Source of the DNA: Denitratisoma sp. DHT3
Lineage (GTDB): Bacteria; Pseudomonadota; Gammaproteobacteria; Burkholderiales; Rhodocyclaceae
Length of the DNA: 64,000 nucleotides
Assembly: GCF_007833355.1 (NCBI RefSeq)
Contig: NZ_CP020914.1
Span: 108,046-172,045, forward strand
Reading direction: 5' to 3'
The position numbers were made by a program, and so were the translations under genes. The notes beneath the pieces are model-generated. The model did not search any database and was not told the DNA's origin. It saw nothing but the letters and a program-made list of their open reading frames with translations. Shown here piece after piece: positions 39,249-54,514 of the stretch (its first letter is position 1; every line of letters starts with the position of its first letter).

Positions 39249-41611
39249 TTTTTCCTCTCGGCCGCCGGCCTTTCGATCAGCCGCGGCTTCACTTCCTGAA
39301 CCGGCGCCGGCGCCTGCTGGGGGACGACGGACGGTTTTTCCTCGGTGGGCGCTGTTTCGGCCACGCGTTTTTCCTTGTAGGCCAGTTCACTTCCGACGAT
39401 ATTGCCGCTGGCGTCGGTGGTCGCGATGGTGGTGAGGCCCTCCGGCGCTTCCATGTAGCTCTCGGGTGCGTTCTGCAGGGCCTTGGCCATGTAGCCGATC
39501 CACATCGGCAGCGCGGCGCTGCCGCCGGTCTCGCCGCTGCCCATGCGCCGCGGCTGGTCGAAACCGATCCAGGCGATGCCCACCACGGTGGGGTGATAGC
39601 CGCAGAACCAGGCGTCCACGTAGTCGTTGGTGGTGCCGGTCTTGCCGGCGATGTCGCGCCGCTTCAACTGGACCGCGGCGCGGGCGGCGGTGCCGCGCAG
39701 GGTGACCTCGTGCATCATGCTGTCCATGATGTAGGCGTTGCGGGGATCGATGGCCCGCAACTCCTCGTTGCCCGCCACCGAGGGCTCGAACTGGGCCAGG
39801 ACCTTGTCCTTGCCGTCGAGGATCTGCTTCACCACGAAGGGCTGGACACGGTAGCCGCCGTTGGCGAAAACCGAGTAGGCGGCCAGTTGCTGCCACGGCG
39901 TCACCGAACCCGCGCCCAGCGCCATGGTGAGGTAGGGGGGGTGCTTGTCGGCGTCGAAACCGAAACGGGTGGCGTATTCCTGCGCGTAGTGGGCGCCGAT
40001 GGATCGCAGCAGCCGGATCGACACCATGTTCTTGGATTTGGTCAGGGCGGTGCGCAAGGTCATCGGCCCTTCGTACTTGCCGTCGTAGTTCTTCGGTTCC
40101 CAGGCCTGGCTGCCGGTTTCCGACGCCGGGATGACGATGGGCTCATCCGCGATCACCGAGGCCGGGGTATAGCCTTTTTCAAGCGCCGCCGAGTAGATGA
40201 AGGGCTTGAAACTGGAACCGGGCTGGCGCCAGGCCTGGGTGACGTGGTTGAACTTGTTGCGGTTGAAATCGAAGCCGCCCACCAGGGCGCGGACGGCGCC
40301 GTCGATGGGGCTGGCGGCGACGAAGGCGGCCTCGACGTCGGGCAGCTGGGTGATCTGCCACTGGTTCTTGTCATCCTTGGTCACCCGGATCACCGCGCCC
40401 CGGCGCAGGCGCTTGTTGGCCGGCGCCTTGTCTTCCAGCATCCGGGCGGCGAATTTGAGGGCGTCGCCGGCGAGGGTGGCGATCTCGCCGCCCCGCACAT
40501 AGGCCCGGACTTTGGCCGGCGTGGCTTCCAATATGATCGCCGCCTGCAGATGGTCGGAGTCGTCGATGTCCGAGAGCAGGTCTTCCAGTTCCTCGTCCTG
40601 GTCGGATTTGACCTGGCGCATGTCGGCATAGGATTCGGCGCCGCGATAGCCATGGCGGCGGTCGTACTCCATGACGGTCTTGCGCAGGGAGAGATAGGCG
40701 GCTTCCTGCTCGTCCCGGACCACGGTGGTGACGATCTTGAACCCGCGGGAGTACACGTCGTCGCGATAGCGGTCAAAGGCGATCTGCCGCGCCATTTCGG
40801 CCACGTAGGCGGCATGCGTGCCGAAGTCGTTGACGTCGCGCTTGACGTGCAGGGTTTCGTCCTCGGCTTGCTTGAAGCCGGCATTGTCGATGAACTTCAA
40901 TTCGTGCATGCGGCGCAGCACGTAGAGTTGGCGCAGCCGGGCGCGCTTGGGATTGGCGACCGGGTTGTAGGCGGACGGCGCCTTGGGCAGACCCGCCAGC
41001 ATGGCGGCCTCGGCGGTGCTGATGTCCTTCAGGGACTTGCCGAAGTAGATCTGGGCGGCGGCGGCGAAGCCATAGGCGCGCTGGCCCAGATAGATCTGGT
41101 TGACGTAGAGCTGGAAGATCTCGTCCTTCGTCAGGCTGTGCTCGATCTTGAATGCCAGCAGGGCTTCATAGATCTTCCGGGTCAGGGTCTTCTCGCTGGA
41201 CAGGAAGAAGTTCCGCGCCACCTGCATGGTGATGGTGGATGCCCCCTGGCGCTTGCCGCCGCTGGCGAAGTTCGAGTAGGCCGCCCGGATCACGCCCAGG
41301 GTGTCGATGCCCGGATGCTGGTAGAAGCGTTCGTCCTCCGCCGCCAGAATGGCCTGTTTCATCACCGCCGGCACGTCCTGGATACGCACCACGTTGCGGC
41401 GCTCCTCGCCGAATTCCCCGATCAGGTAGCCGTCGGCGGAGTAGATGCGCAGCGGAATCTTGGGCTGGTAGTCGGTCAGGACGTCCAGCGAGGGCAACTG
41501 GGGCAGGGCCAGGACGGCGACGATCCCAATCAGGGCCGCCACGATGATCATCAGGCCGAACAAGGCCAGCAGTGGGTAGAGCAGCCAGCGGAGAGCGGGG
41601 GAGGTGTTCAA
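39245..41611 (-). CDS. mrcA: Penicillin-binding protein 1A (bifunctional transglycosylase/transpeptidase)
   Basis: 788 residues; class A PBP that polymerises and crosslinks peptidoglycan. One N-terminal membrane helix (about 12-35). The GT51 domain has AAEDERFYQHPGID with the catalytic Glu and RQGASTITMQVARN. An OB-like insert follows. The transpeptidase shows SSFKPF (Ser/Lys), SKN and KTGTTND. A Pro-rich tail ends it. It is divergent from the pilMNOPQ operon, a typical betaproteobacterial and gammaproteobacterial arrangement. Confidence 0.96.
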   Translation of the reverse strand: MNTSPALRWLLYPLLALFGLMIIVAALIGIVAVLALPQLPSLDVLTDYQPKIPLRIYSADGYLIGEFGEERRNVVRIQDVPAVMKQAILAAEDERFYQHPGIDTLGVIRAAYSNFASGGKRQGASTITMQVARNFFLSSEKTLTRKIYEALLAFKIEHSLTKDEIFQLYVNQIYLGQRAYGFAAAAQIYFGKSLKDISTAEAAMLAGLPKAPSAYNPVANPKRARLRQLYVLRRMHELKFIDNAGFKQAEDETLHVKRDVNDFGTHAAYVAEMARQIAFDRYRDDVYSRGFKIVTTVVRDEQEAAYLSLRKTVMEYDRRHGYRGAESYADMRQVKSDQDEELEDLLSDIDDSDHLQAAIILEATPAKVRAYVRGGEIATLAGDALKFAARMLEDKAPANKRLRRGAVIRVTKDDKNQWQITQLPDVEAAFVAASPIDGAVRALVGGFDFNRNKFNHVTQAWRQPGSSFKPFIYSAALEKGYTPASVIADEPIVIPASETGSQAWEPKNYDGKYEGPMTLRTALTKSKNMVSIRLLRSIGAHYAQEYATRFGFDADKHPPYLTMALGAGSVTPWQQLAAYSVFANGGYRVQPFVVKQILDGKDKVLAQFEPSVAGNEELRAIDPRNAYIMDSMMHEVTLRGTAARAAVQLKRRDIAGKTGTTNDYVDAWFCGYHPTVVGIAWIGFDQPRRMGSGETGGSAALPMWIGYMAKALQNAPESYMEAPEGLTTIATTDASGNIVGSELAYKEKRVAETAPTEEKPSVVPQQAPAPVQEVKPRLIERPAAERKN

Positions 41612-41745
41612 GGCAGGAATCCGAATCCGGGGGAGGGAAGCGGCTCATTATATCTGGCGCGCCCCGGCCGCCCTGTCGCCCATGGCCGGCTGTTTCCGTG
41701 TGCTTGAGGTGTGCCAAAAGTCTTGAGTCGACTAAAAAAATTTGC

Positions 41746-41774
41746 TTTACAGTCGATATAGTTGTTGTTAGGAT
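41746..41774 (+). promoter_or_regulatory. Candidate promoter of the pilMNOPQ operon
   Basis: TTTACA (41746-41751) and TAGGAT (41769-41774) with a 17-base spacer, in an A/T-rich stretch unusual for this DNA. Transcription from about 41781 would give a leader of about 50 bases. AAAGGGA before the TTG start of pilM serves as ribosome binding site. Confidence 0.45.
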
Positions 41775-41828
41775 TTCATGTAAATTATTCGTATTGCGTT
41801 TAACTTATTGCTTTAAAAGGGAAAATAC

Positions 41829-42908
41829 TTGAAAATCGACCTCTCGATCTTCAATCCTGCCAAGCGGCCGCTGATTGGTCTGGATGTCAGTTCGTCCTCG
41901 GTCAAGATGGTGGAACTGGTCGAGAGGGAGAAGGGGGGGTATCAGGTCGAGCGTTATGCGATCGAGCCCTTGCCGCGCGAAGCCGTGGTGGATGGCAAGA
42001 TCGTCAACATCGAGGTCGTCGCGGACACCATCCGTAGCGCATACAAGCGGCTGGGTTCGAACACTCGGTACGTGGCCATGGCGCTGCCCTCGGCGGCGGT
42101 GATTTCCAAGAAGATCATCCTGCCGGCGGGGTTGCGGGAACAGGAGATGGAAGTCCAGGTGGAGTCGGAGGCCAATCAATACATCCCCTTTGCCCTGGAA
42201 GAAGTCAATCTGGATTTTCAAATCATCGGGCCGGCGCCTTCCGGTCCGGAAGAGGTCGAGGTGTTGCTTGCCGCGTCGCGCAAGGAGATGGTCGAGGATC
42301 GGGTCGCTTGCGCCGAGGCCGCCGACCTGAGGCCGGTCGTGATGGATGTCGAGTCCTACGCCGCGCAGGCTGCCTTCGAGTTGATCGAGTCCCGGTTGCC
42401 GGGCGGCGGGCAGGACCAGGTGATCGCCTTGGTGGATGTGGGGGCGAACGTCATGAATGTCACCATGCTGCGCAATGATCAGACGGTCTATTCGCGGGAG
42501 CAGGCGTTCGGCGGCGGACTGCTGACCCAGGGCATCATGCGGGCTTACGGCATGAGCGTGGAAGAAGCGGAGGCCGCCAAACGGACCGGGTCGCTGCCGG
42601 AAAATTATGAGGCGGAGATACTCACGCCGTTTGCCGAGAATCTCGCGCAGGAAGTGGCGCGGGCCATGCAGTTTTTCTTCACCTCCACCCCCTACACCCA
42701 GGTCGATCACATCGTCCTGGCCGGCGGATGCGCCGTGATCGAAGGCCTGAGCGACGTGGTTCAGGCGCAGACCCTGGTGAATACCCTCATCGCGAATCCT
42801 TTCCAGGGAATGGCCATCTCGTCCAAGGTCAGGCCCCGGAGCCTGCATGCGGATGCGCCCGCCCTGATGGTGGCTTGCGGCCTCGCGTTGCGGAGATTCG
42901 ATCAATGA
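41829..42908 (+). CDS. pilM: Type IV pilus assembly protein PilM
   Basis: 359 residues; actin-like ATPase fold on the cytoplasmic side of the pilus alignment complex. It binds the cytoplasmic N terminus of PilN. The phosphate-1 loop LIGLDVSSSSVKMVEL, the DVGANVMNVT loop and the HIVLAGGCAVIEGL adenosine motif are visible. The start is TTG at 41829, as no ATG precedes the conserved N terminus; AAGGGA is upstream. The stop overlaps the pilN start by 4 bases. Confidence 0.95.
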   Translation: MKIDLSIFNPAKRPLIGLDVSSSSVKMVELVEREKGGYQVERYAIEPLPREAVVDGKIVNIEVVADTIRSAYKRLGSNTRYVAMALPSAAVISKKIILPAGLREQEMEVQVESEANQYIPFALEEVNLDFQIIGPAPSGPEEVEVLLAASRKEMVEDRVACAEAADLRPVVMDVESYAAQAAFELIESRLPGGGQDQVIALVDVGANVMNVTMLRNDQTVYSREQAFGGGLLTQGIMRAYGMSVEEAEAAKRTGSLPENYEAEILTPFAENLAQEVARAMQFFFTSTPYTQVDHIVLAGGCAVIEGLSDVVQAQTLVNTLIANPFQGMAISSKVRPRSLHADAPALMVACGLALRRFDQ

Positions 42909-43498
42909 TACGGATCAATCTGCTTCCCCACCGGGAGGAAAAGCGCAAGGCACGCAGGCAGCAGTTCTACGCCATGCTCGGCCTGCTTGCCGGGCTGGCG
43001 GCGGTGGTCTGGTTCGTCGGGTTTTCGATCATCAATGGCTATATCGGCAGTCAGCAGGCCAAGAACGATTTTCTGGTCCGGGAAATCGAGGGGCTGAAGA
43101 AGGAAATCGCGGAAATATCCTCTCTCAAGGAACAGACCGACGCACTGCTCAAGCGCAAGCAGGTGATCGAATCCCTGCAGGGCAACCGGGCCGAGACCGC
43201 GAGCATTTTCGATGAGTTGCTGAAGCGGGTGCCCGATGGGGTCCGGTTGCTGACCTATTCCCAGTCGGGCGGGAATGTCGATCTGACGGGGGAGTCCGCC
43301 TCCGAGGCGCGGGTTTCGGCGTTGATGCGGAACCTTGAGGAATCACCGCTCTTTCAGAGCGTCACGCCTCTGGAGATACGCGCCATCACGGCCAAGGACG
43401 GGCGCCAGATATTCGGTTTCCAGATGAAGATGGCGATCGAGCGCGCGGCCGTTGAGAAGGATGACGCCGGCAAGAAGGCAAAGGGGGGCAAGCGATGA
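42905..43498 (+). CDS. pilN: Type IV pilus inner-membrane protein PilN
   Basis: 197 residues. The N terminus MIRINLLPHREEKRK contains the INLLP motif that docks into PilM. One membrane helix (about 22-44, AMLGLLAGLAAVVWFVGF) is followed by a periplasmic coiled coil and a ferredoxin-like domain. It pairs with PilO as a heterodimer. It overlaps pilM and pilO by 4 bases each. Confidence 0.95.
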   Translation: MIRINLLPHREEKRKARRQQFYAMLGLLAGLAAVVWFVGFSIINGYIGSQQAKNDFLVREIEGLKKEIAEISSLKEQTDALLKRKQVIESLQGNRAETASIFDELLKRVPDGVRLLTYSQSGGNVDLTGESASEARVSALMRNLEESPLFQSVTPLEIRAITAKDGRQIFGFQMKMAIERAAVEKDDAGKKAKGGKR

Positions 43499-44184
43499 AA
43501 AAGCCGAACCTGCCCCAGGTGGCTTTGCCGACAATCGATTTTCGGCAGCTTGCCGAGGACTTCAAGACGCTTGATACCAAGGACCCCGGGCTTTGGCCCA
43601 TGGCGCCGAAGGTGTTGATCCTGATCGGATTCTTTCTGGTTCTCTTGGGCCTGGCCTGGTTTCTCGGCTGGAGTTCTCAACTCGAGGAACTCAGTGCGGT
43701 GCAGCAGAAGGAGCTGAGCCTCAAGGAAGACTGGCTGAGCAAAAAGAAGCAGGCGGTCAATCTGGTGGAATATAAAAAACAGTTGGCCGAGATCGACCGC
43801 TCGTTCGGTGAGTTGTTGAAACAACTGCCCAACAAGGCCGAAATGGACGCCATGATCATCGACATCAGCCAGGCAGCCTTGACGCGCGGGTTGAAGGTGG
43901 AATTGTTCAAACCGGGGGCCGAGGCCAGGAAAGAATTTTATGCGGAGATGCCGATCAGTCTGCTGCTCAATGGCAGCTACAACGATCTGGCGTTTTTCTC
44001 CGCTGACATCGCGAGGCTTCCCCGCATCGTCACGCTGAACAATGTCAAGCTCAAACCCCGTGACCCCAGGTCCAACGTGATCGGCATGGATGCGACGGCG
44101 ATGACATATCGCTATCTCGATGTCGAGGAAATGGCGGCTCAGAAGAAAAAGCAGAAGACACCGGGCGGAGCGAAGAAGAAATGA
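43495..44184 (+). CDS. pilO: Type IV pilus inner-membrane protein PilO
   Basis: 229 residues. A cytoplasmic lead, one membrane helix (about 39-60, VLILIGFFLVLLGLAWFLGW), a coiled coil (about 62-110) and a periplasmic ferredoxin-like domain ending in a Lys-rich tail. It forms the PilN-PilO heterodimer that links PilM to PilP. It overlaps pilN and pilP by 4 bases. Confidence 0.95.
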   Translation: MKKPNLPQVALPTIDFRQLAEDFKTLDTKDPGLWPMAPKVLILIGFFLVLLGLAWFLGWSSQLEELSAVQQKELSLKEDWLSKKKQAVNLVEYKKQLAEIDRSFGELLKQLPNKAEMDAMIIDISQAALTRGLKVELFKPGAEARKEFYAEMPISLLLNGSYNDLAFFSADIARLPRIVTLNNVKLKPRDPRSNVIGMDATAMTYRYLDVEEMAAQKKKQKTPGGAKKK

Positions 44185-44756
44185 TGCCGGGCGCCAAGTC
44201 ATCGCGTTGGCAGTTGGCCTGGCCGCTCGTCGCGGCGGCCTTGGTCGGGTGCAGTGCGGGAGAGCCCGAGGATATCCGGGCCTGGATGGCGGAGAACTCG
44301 AAGGATCTCAAGGCCAGGATTCCGGAACTGCCCAAAATAAAGCCGCTGGCGGTTCCGTCCTACTCGCCGGGAGATGCGGTGTCGCCGTTCTCGCCCGGGA
44401 AACTGGTATCCGATTCCGGTTTGTCCGGCCTTGCCGGCGGAAAAGGTGGAGATGCTCGGCGAATCAATCCTGACGCGCACCCGCTGGTTCGCGTGCCCCT
44501 CGAAACCATCCGCTTGCTGGGAACGCTGCGCGTGGGCAAGGATCTGGTCGCGGTGATGGCGGCTGACCGCAACGCCGTGTTTCAGGTGCGGGTCGGCGAC
44601 TACATCGGGCAGGGCAATGGGCGGGTCACGGCCATTCATCCGGCGAAGGATGACGTGGAGGCCGAGGTGCTGGTCCGTGAAACCGTGATGGAAAATGGGA
44701 TGTGGGTGGAGCGAGACAATCATGTGACCGCGCCGTCGCAAGGGGACAAAAAATGA
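44181..44756 (+). CDS. pilP: Type IV pilus lipoprotein PilP
   Basis: 191 residues. Inner-membrane lipoprotein with lipobox LVGC (Cys24), a flexible linker with a short proline-containing segment, and a C-terminal beta domain (about 95-185; DAHPLVRVPLETIRLLGTL, VRVGDYIGQGNGRV) that contacts the secretin PilQ. It overlaps pilO by 4 bases and pilQ by 4 bases. Confidence 0.94.
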   Translation: MMPGAKSSRWQLAWPLVAAALVGCSAGEPEDIRAWMAENSKDLKARIPELPKIKPLAVPSYSPGDAVSPFSPGKLVSDSGLSGLAGGKGGDARRINPDAHPLVRVPLETIRLLGTLRVGKDLVAVMAADRNAVFQVRVGDYIGQGNGRVTAIHPAKDDVEAEVLVRETVMENGMWVERDNHVTAPSQGDKK

Positions 44757-46978
44757 AATTCAATCTATTGCGCCGTCTGTGGACTGCAGCTCTGCTTCTT
44801 CTGGCAGGTTCGGCCATCGCGGCGGAGTCGGGCGCGGGGAATGCCATCGAACGGGTGGAGTATTCGCAATTGGCGGGACAGTCGCTGGTCAAGGTGACCC
44901 TGCGCAACCCATTGCCCAACGTGCCTTCGTCCTTCACCGTATCCAATCCTTCGCGGATCGCCTTCGATTTTCCCGATACCGTCAATGCTTCGGGCGTGGG
45001 GCGCCAGGAGACGGGGAGCGGCAATCTGCGCAGCATCAACGTGGTTCAGGCGGTTTTGCGGACGCGGCTGGTGCTCAATCTGACGCGGCCCGCCCGCTAT
45101 GAACAGCGGATCGAGGGCCGCCAACTGTACATCAGCCTGCCCGACGAGTCGGCGGCCGCCACGGTCGCCGCAGCTGTCGCACCGAGTTCTCTGCGGCGCG
45201 GTACCGATATCCCGGCGGCCGCGGGCAGTGCGGAGCCGATGATCAGCAATCTGGATTTCCAGGCGGCGAGTACTGATCTGGCGATCATCAAAATTGACCT
45301 GACGGAACCCGGCGCCTTGCTGGACGTGAAACAGCGGGGCGCCAGCCTGGTGTTGACCTTCCTCTCGGCAAACCTGCCCGAGCGGCTGGAGAAAAAACTG
45401 GATGTGCGCGACTTCGGTACGCCTGTCGCGACCCTGGTTGCCAATCGCGCCGGCAAGGGCAGTCAGATCGTGCTGACCAATCGGGGCGAGTGGGACTACA
45501 ACGTGCGCCAGGTGGATACCTCGGTGGTGCTGGAGGTGAGCCGCTCCAAGGTCGATCCGCACAATCTGGCCGCTGCCCGCCAGGTACAGGGCAAGGTGGT
45601 GAGCTTCAACTTCTCCCAACCGGTACCGGTGAGCCAGATGATCGGCCTGTTCCAGGACATCACCGGGTTCAATTTCGTGATCATGCCGGGCGTGACCGGC
45701 GAGATTCAAAGCCTGAAGATGGACAACACCCCGGTCAGCGTCGCCATCGACGTGATCTCCCGCATGTACGGCCTGGGCTTCCGCCGCTACGGCGACGTGG
45801 TGATCGTGGGCAAGGCCGACGATCTGGCCAAGTACGACAAGGATGAGCGGGAGCGCGCTGCGGCGCTGGAAAGCGTCGAGCGGATCGAACAGGAGTCGAT
45901 TCGGGTGCGCTATCGGCCGGCGGCTGAAATCGTCCAGGCCCTGATGGGCGGGAGCGACAGCGCTCAAGGAGGAAATGCTGCGCAGGGTGGGGCGGTGCCT
46001 CCCGGTACGGGGAATGCGCCGCCGCCCCAGATCGGCGGTGGCGGCCAGGCACCGGCCGTCAGCGGCGCGACCCGTTCCCTGATCTCCAGTCGCGGTGCCA
46101 TCTCCTATGATGGCGTGACCAACACCATCTTCGTCGAGGAAACCAAGTCGCAACTGGAGCGGATCCGGGAGCGGGTGGCGCTGCTGGACCGTCCGGTCCG
46201 CCAGGTGATGATCGAAGCGCGGATCGTCAGCGTCAAGGACGATTACAGTCGGACCCTGGGTGCCCGACTGAACTTCCTGCGCTTGAACAACAACGGCGCT
46301 GTGAATACCGAAGGAGGGAAAAACACGCTCAGTGCTTTGCTGCCCAGCACCCTCAAGCCTGCCTATGGGCCCGGCCAGCAGGTGCACGTGAGCGGCGGTT
46401 TTGATCCGGACCTGGGGGCGAAGGCCGGTGATCTCATGTTCTCCCTGTTCAACAAGAACCAGACCCGTCTGCTGAATCTGGAAATCACCGCCAGCGAGAC
46501 CGACAACGCTCTCAAAGGCGTGGCCAGTCCAAAAGTGCTGACCCAGGACGGACGCCTGGCCAGCATCATCGCCGGCCAGAACATCTGCTTCCAGTTGAGC
46601 GGCGGCATCAACGGTCCGACCACCAGCTGCATCGACGCGGCAACCAAGCTCGAAGTGACGCCCCGCATCAACCCCGACGGCAAGATTTCGATGAAGATCA
46701 ACGTCAACAAGGGCGAGCCGGCGGCCAACGCGGGCGGGGTCGTCACCACCAACAAGCGGGAGATCAAGACCAACGTGGTGGTGGAGAATGGCGGCACCTT
46801 GATGCTGGGCGGCGTGTTCGAGGACGCCACGACCAACAACGAGGACAAGGTTCCCCTCCTGGGCGATCTTCCGGTGGTCGGCCATCTGTTCAAGCAGAAC
46901 CTGAAGCAGCGCAACAGGAGTGAACTGCTGATCTTCATCACGCCCCGTATCGTCACGGAAGAGCTGACCCTGCAATAA
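44753..46978 (+). CDS. pilQ: Type IV pilus secretin PilQ
   Basis: 741 residues; outer-membrane gate for the pilus. Signal peptide of about 24 residues (ending SAIAA). Two AMIN peptidoglycan-binding domains lie within about 30-280 and N0/N1 domains within about 285-480. There is a Gly/Gln-rich insert (about 400-440). The secretin barrel covers about 500-735, with EKVPLLGDLPVVGHLFK and ELLIFITPRIV at its end. AGGGGA precedes the ATG at 44753. aroK follows after 6 bases. Confidence 0.96.
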   Translation: MKFNLLRRLWTAALLLLAGSAIAAESGAGNAIERVEYSQLAGQSLVKVTLRNPLPNVPSSFTVSNPSRIAFDFPDTVNASGVGRQETGSGNLRSINVVQAVLRTRLVLNLTRPARYEQRIEGRQLYISLPDESAAATVAAAVAPSSLRRGTDIPAAAGSAEPMISNLDFQAASTDLAIIKIDLTEPGALLDVKQRGASLVLTFLSANLPERLEKKLDVRDFGTPVATLVANRAGKGSQIVLTNRGEWDYNVRQVDTSVVLEVSRSKVDPHNLAAARQVQGKVVSFNFSQPVPVSQMIGLFQDITGFNFVIMPGVTGEIQSLKMDNTPVSVAIDVISRMYGLGFRRYGDVVIVGKADDLAKYDKDERERAAALESVERIEQESIRVRYRPAAEIVQALMGGSDSAQGGNAAQGGAVPPGTGNAPPPQIGGGGQAPAVSGATRSLISSRGAISYDGVTNTIFVEETKSQLERIRERVALLDRPVRQVMIEARIVSVKDDYSRTLGARLNFLRLNNNGAVNTEGGKNTLSALLPSTLKPAYGPGQQVHVSGGFDPDLGAKAGDLMFSLFNKNQTRLLNLEITASETDNALKGVASPKVLTQDGRLASIIAGQNICFQLSGGINGPTTSCIDAATKLEVTPRINPDGKISMKINVNKGEPAANAGGVVTTNKREIKTNVVVENGGTLMLGGVFEDATTNNEDKVPLLGDLPVVGHLFKQNLKQRNRSELLIFITPRIVTEELTLQ

Positions 46979-46984
46979 GCGTCG

Positions 46985-47506
46985 ATGGGGAAGTCCATAT
47001 TCCTGGTCGGCCTCATGGGGGCCGGCAAATCCACGGTCGGTCGCATCCTGGCCCGTAAACTACGGGCCAGGTTTGTCGACACCGACCACGAGATCGAAGC
47101 GCGGACCGGCGTCTCGATTCCCACGATTTTTGAAATCGAAGGCGAGGCGTGCTTTCGGCGGCGGGAGTCCGAGGTCATCGACGCTCTCAGCCGCGAGTCC
47201 GGGCTGGTGCTGGCGACGGGAGGCGGCGCGATCCTGGCGCCGGAAAATCGCCAGCGCTTGCGGGAACGGGGAGTGGTCGTCTATCTCTGCGCCTCTCCGG
47301 AAGTGCTCTACGAGCGCACCCGTCATGACCGCGGCCGTCCACTGTTGCAAGTGGAGGATCGTCTGGCAAAATTACAGGCACTGCACTCCCAACGCGATCC
47401 GCTCTACCGGGAAACGGCGCACGTGATCGTCGAAGTGGGAGCCACCCAGGCCATCCAGGTGGTGCGCCGCATTCAACAAGCACTGGCAACTCATGCGACA
47501 ACTTGA
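46985..47506 (+). CDS. aroK: Shikimate kinase
   Basis: 173 residues. Phosphorylates shikimate at O3 in aromatic amino-acid synthesis. Walker [13 protein letters not shown] at the N terminus, shikimate-binding Asp in [18 protein letters not shown] arginine, and the ATGGGAI segment are complete. The overlap with aroB (14 bases) and the place behind pilQ are the standard pilQ-aroK-aroB order. Confidence 0.96.
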   Translation: MGKSIFLVGLMGAGKSTVGRILARKLRARFVDTDHEIEARTGVSIPTIFEIEGEACFRRRESEVIDALSRESGLVLATGGGAILAPENRQRLRERGVVVYLCASPEVLYERTRHDRGRPLLQVEDRLAKLQALHSQRDPLYRETAHVIVEVGATQAIQVVRRIQQALATHATT

Positions 47507-48587
47507 AGTAGCGCTCGGCGAGCGCAGCTATTCGATCCTGATCGGCGCCGGACTGATCGACGATGCCGCCCCCATCGTCGATTACCTGTCCAGCCGACGG
47601 GCGGTGATCGTCACCAACGAGACGATCGCTCCGCTCTATCTCGAGCGTCTTGCCGCTCCGCTGGCCGCTCGGGAGATCGCCCTGACCCGGATCGTCCTGC
47701 CGGATGGCGAAGCCCACAAGAACGCCACGACCCTGGGGAAAATCTACGACACCTTGCTGGAGCAGCGGTGCGACCGCGGCACCACCATCATCGCGCTTGG
47801 CGGCGGCGTGATCGGCGATCTGGCGGGTTATGCCGCCGCGACCTATCAGCGCGGCATCCCGTTCATCCAGGTGCCGACGACCTTGCTGTCGCAAGTGGAT
47901 TCCTCGGTCGGCGGCAAGACGGGGATCAATCATCCGCTGGGCAAGAACATGATCGGCGCCTTCTGGCAGCCGCGCCTGGTCCTGGCCGATACCGACACGC
48001 TGGCCACCCTGCCGCCGCGGGAGTTTTCCGCCGGGCTGGCCGAGGTGATCAAGTATGGCCTGATTCGGGACGAGCCGTTTTTCCAGTGGCTGGAGCTAAA
48101 CATGGACCGCCTGATGGCGCGGGAGGGCGAGGCCCTGGCCTTCGCCATCGAGCGTTCCTGCCGCAACAAGGCGGAAGTGGTGGCGGGCGACGAGCGGGAA
48201 ACCGCCAGGGACGGAGGGCGTGCCCTGCTCAACCTGGGGCATACCTTCGGCCATGCGATCGAAACCGGCATGGGTTATGGCGAGTGGCTGCACGGCGAGG
48301 CCGTGGCCGCCGGCACCGTGATGGCGGCGGAACTGTCGCACCGGCTGGGCTGGCTGGACGGCGCGGCGCTGGATCGAGTGAAAACCCTGCTGCAGCGGGC
48401 CGGGCTGCCCATCGCGGGCCCCTTGCTCGGCGCCGAACGCTATGTGGATTTGATGGGGCACGACAAGAAAGTGCTGGCCGGCAGACTGCGCCTGGTGCTG
48501 CTGAGGGAGATCGGCACGGCCGTGACCTGGGCGGATGCGCCGCCGGCGGACATCCGTGCCGCGATAGACGCCTGCTGTCATGCCTGA
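47493..48587 (+). CDS. aroB: 3-dehydroquinate synthase
   Basis: 364 residues. NAD- and metal-dependent cyclisation of DAHP to 3-dehydroquinate, second step of the shikimate pathway. Seen are [24 protein letters not shown], the [14 protein letters not shown] active-site segment and the metal His residues in [12 protein letters not shown] and HGEAVAAG. It overlaps both aroK and dgt. Confidence 0.96.
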   Translation: MRQLEVALGERSYSILIGAGLIDDAAPIVDYLSSRRAVIVTNETIAPLYLERLAAPLAAREIALTRIVLPDGEAHKNATTLGKIYDTLLEQRCDRGTTIIALGGGVIGDLAGYAAATYQRGIPFIQVPTTLLSQVDSSVGGKTGINHPLGKNMIGAFWQPRLVLADTDTLATLPPREFSAGLAEVIKYGLIRDEPFFQWLELNMDRLMAREGEALAFAIERSCRNKAEVVAGDERETARDGGRALLNLGHTFGHAIETGMGYGEWLHGEAVAAGTVMAAELSHRLGWLDGAALDRVKTLLQRAGLPIAGPLLGAERYVDLMGHDKKVLAGRLRLVLLREIGTAVTWADAPPADIRAAIDACCHA

Positions 48588-49701
48588 TCTGGCCTCCTAT
48601 GCGGTGACCGACGGCGTTTCCCGCGGGCGCCGGCATCGGGAGCCGGCACCGGACTTTCGCAGCGAATTCCAGCGCGATCGGGACCGCATCGTCCATTCGA
48701 CCGCCTTTCGCCGCCTGGAGTACAAGACCCAGGTGTTCGTCAATCACGAAGGGGACCTGTTCCGCACGCGCCTGACCCATTCGATCGAGGTGGCCCAGAT
48801 CGCCCGCACCATCGCGCGGGCCCTGTCCCTGAACGACGATCTGGCGGAGGCCGTCTCCCTGTCCCATGACCTGGGCCATACGCCTTTCGGCCACGCCGGA
48901 CAGGATGCCTTGAACGAATGCATGGCGGACCACGGCGGCTTCGAACACAACCTCCAGTCGCTGCGCATCGTCGATCGCCTGGAGGAACGTTACGGCGCTT
49001 TTGACGGCTTGAACCTGATGTTCGAGACCCGCGAGGGCATCCTGAAACACTGCGCGCCGGCGAAGGCGCGCCGATTGGGCGATTTGGGCGCCCGCTTCCT
49101 CGAGGATCGGCGGCCGTCGATCGAGGCCCAGATCTGCAATCTGGCCGACGAGATCGCCTACAACAATCACGATCTCGACGACGGCTTGCGTTCCGGCCTG
49201 ATCTCCCTGGAGCAGCTGGACGGCATCCGGATATTTGCGCACCACGTGGCGGCGGCAAGGGCGGCGTTCCCCGAAATCCAGGGGCGGCGCCTGATCCACG
49301 AGACCATCCGGCGCATGATCGGCGCCCAGGTGACCGACCTGCTGGCGGAAACCCGGCAGCGCATTGCCGATGCGGGGATTTCCACGCTGGCGGACGTGCA
49401 CCGGGCACCGCCCCTGGTCGGTTTTTCCGCCGCCATGGCCGAGGAAAACCGGCAGCTCAAGGCCTTCCTGCGGGATGCCCTGTATCGTCATTATCAGGTG
49501 CTGCGGATGACCAACAAGGCACGTCGCATCATTGTCGATCTGTTTGGCGCTTTCCTGGACGATCGGCGCTTGCTGCCTCCGCAATACCAGAAAATGGCTG
49601 AAGATGGACCGGCCCGGGCGATCGCCGACTACGTCGCCGGAATGACGGACAGGTATGCCATGAAGGAGCATCGGCGGCTCTTCGCCGTGGGGGAAATATG
49701 A
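48580..49701 (+). CDS. dgt: Deoxyguanosinetriphosphate triphosphohydrolase-like HD protein
   Basis: 373 residues. HD-superfamily dNTP triphosphohydrolase. The metal site is visible: His in [15 protein letters not shown], the HD pair in [14 protein letters not shown], and Asp in [13 protein letters not shown]. It is of the shorter, dgt-like subfamily; the preferred nucleotide is not predictable. It overlaps aroB by 8 bases, so it shares the aroKB transcript. Confidence 0.92.
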   Translation: MPDLASYAVTDGVSRGRRHREPAPDFRSEFQRDRDRIVHSTAFRRLEYKTQVFVNHEGDLFRTRLTHSIEVAQIARTIARALSLNDDLAEAVSLSHDLGHTPFGHAGQDALNECMADHGGFEHNLQSLRIVDRLEERYGAFDGLNLMFETREGILKHCAPAKARRLGDLGARFLEDRRPSIEAQICNLADEIAYNNHDLDDGLRSGLISLEQLDGIRIFAHHVAAARAAFPEIQGRRLIHETIRRMIGAQVTDLLAETRQRIADAGISTLADVHRAPPLVGFSAAMAEENRQLKAFLRDALYRHYQVLRMTNKARRIIVDLFGAFLDDRRLLPPQYQKMAEDGPARAIADYVAGMTDRYAMKEHRRLFAVGEI

Positions 49702-49726
49702 CCCCATTCTGCTGCACTGCAGCGTC

Positions 49727-49755
49727 TTGAGTTCGGGGGCGAACGAGGGTATATT
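49727..49755 (+). promoter_or_regulatory. Sigma-70-like promoter of gltBD
   Basis: TTGAGT (49727-49732) and TATATT (49750-49755) with an optimal 17-base spacer, giving a transcript start about 100 bases before gltB. It lies just after the dgt stop and no other hexamer pair in the gap is as good. Confidence 0.6.
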
Positions 49756-49858
49756 CTTTCGCCCACCGAAATATAACCAAAGCCGGGGAGATGCTCTTGC
49801 GCCCTAGCTTTTTTTGACGGCTGCGCCTGTAGCAGCGCTTCTTTCAAGGACAGACGAG

Positions 49859-54513
<4,655 letters not shown>

Positions 54514-54514
<1 letters not shown>
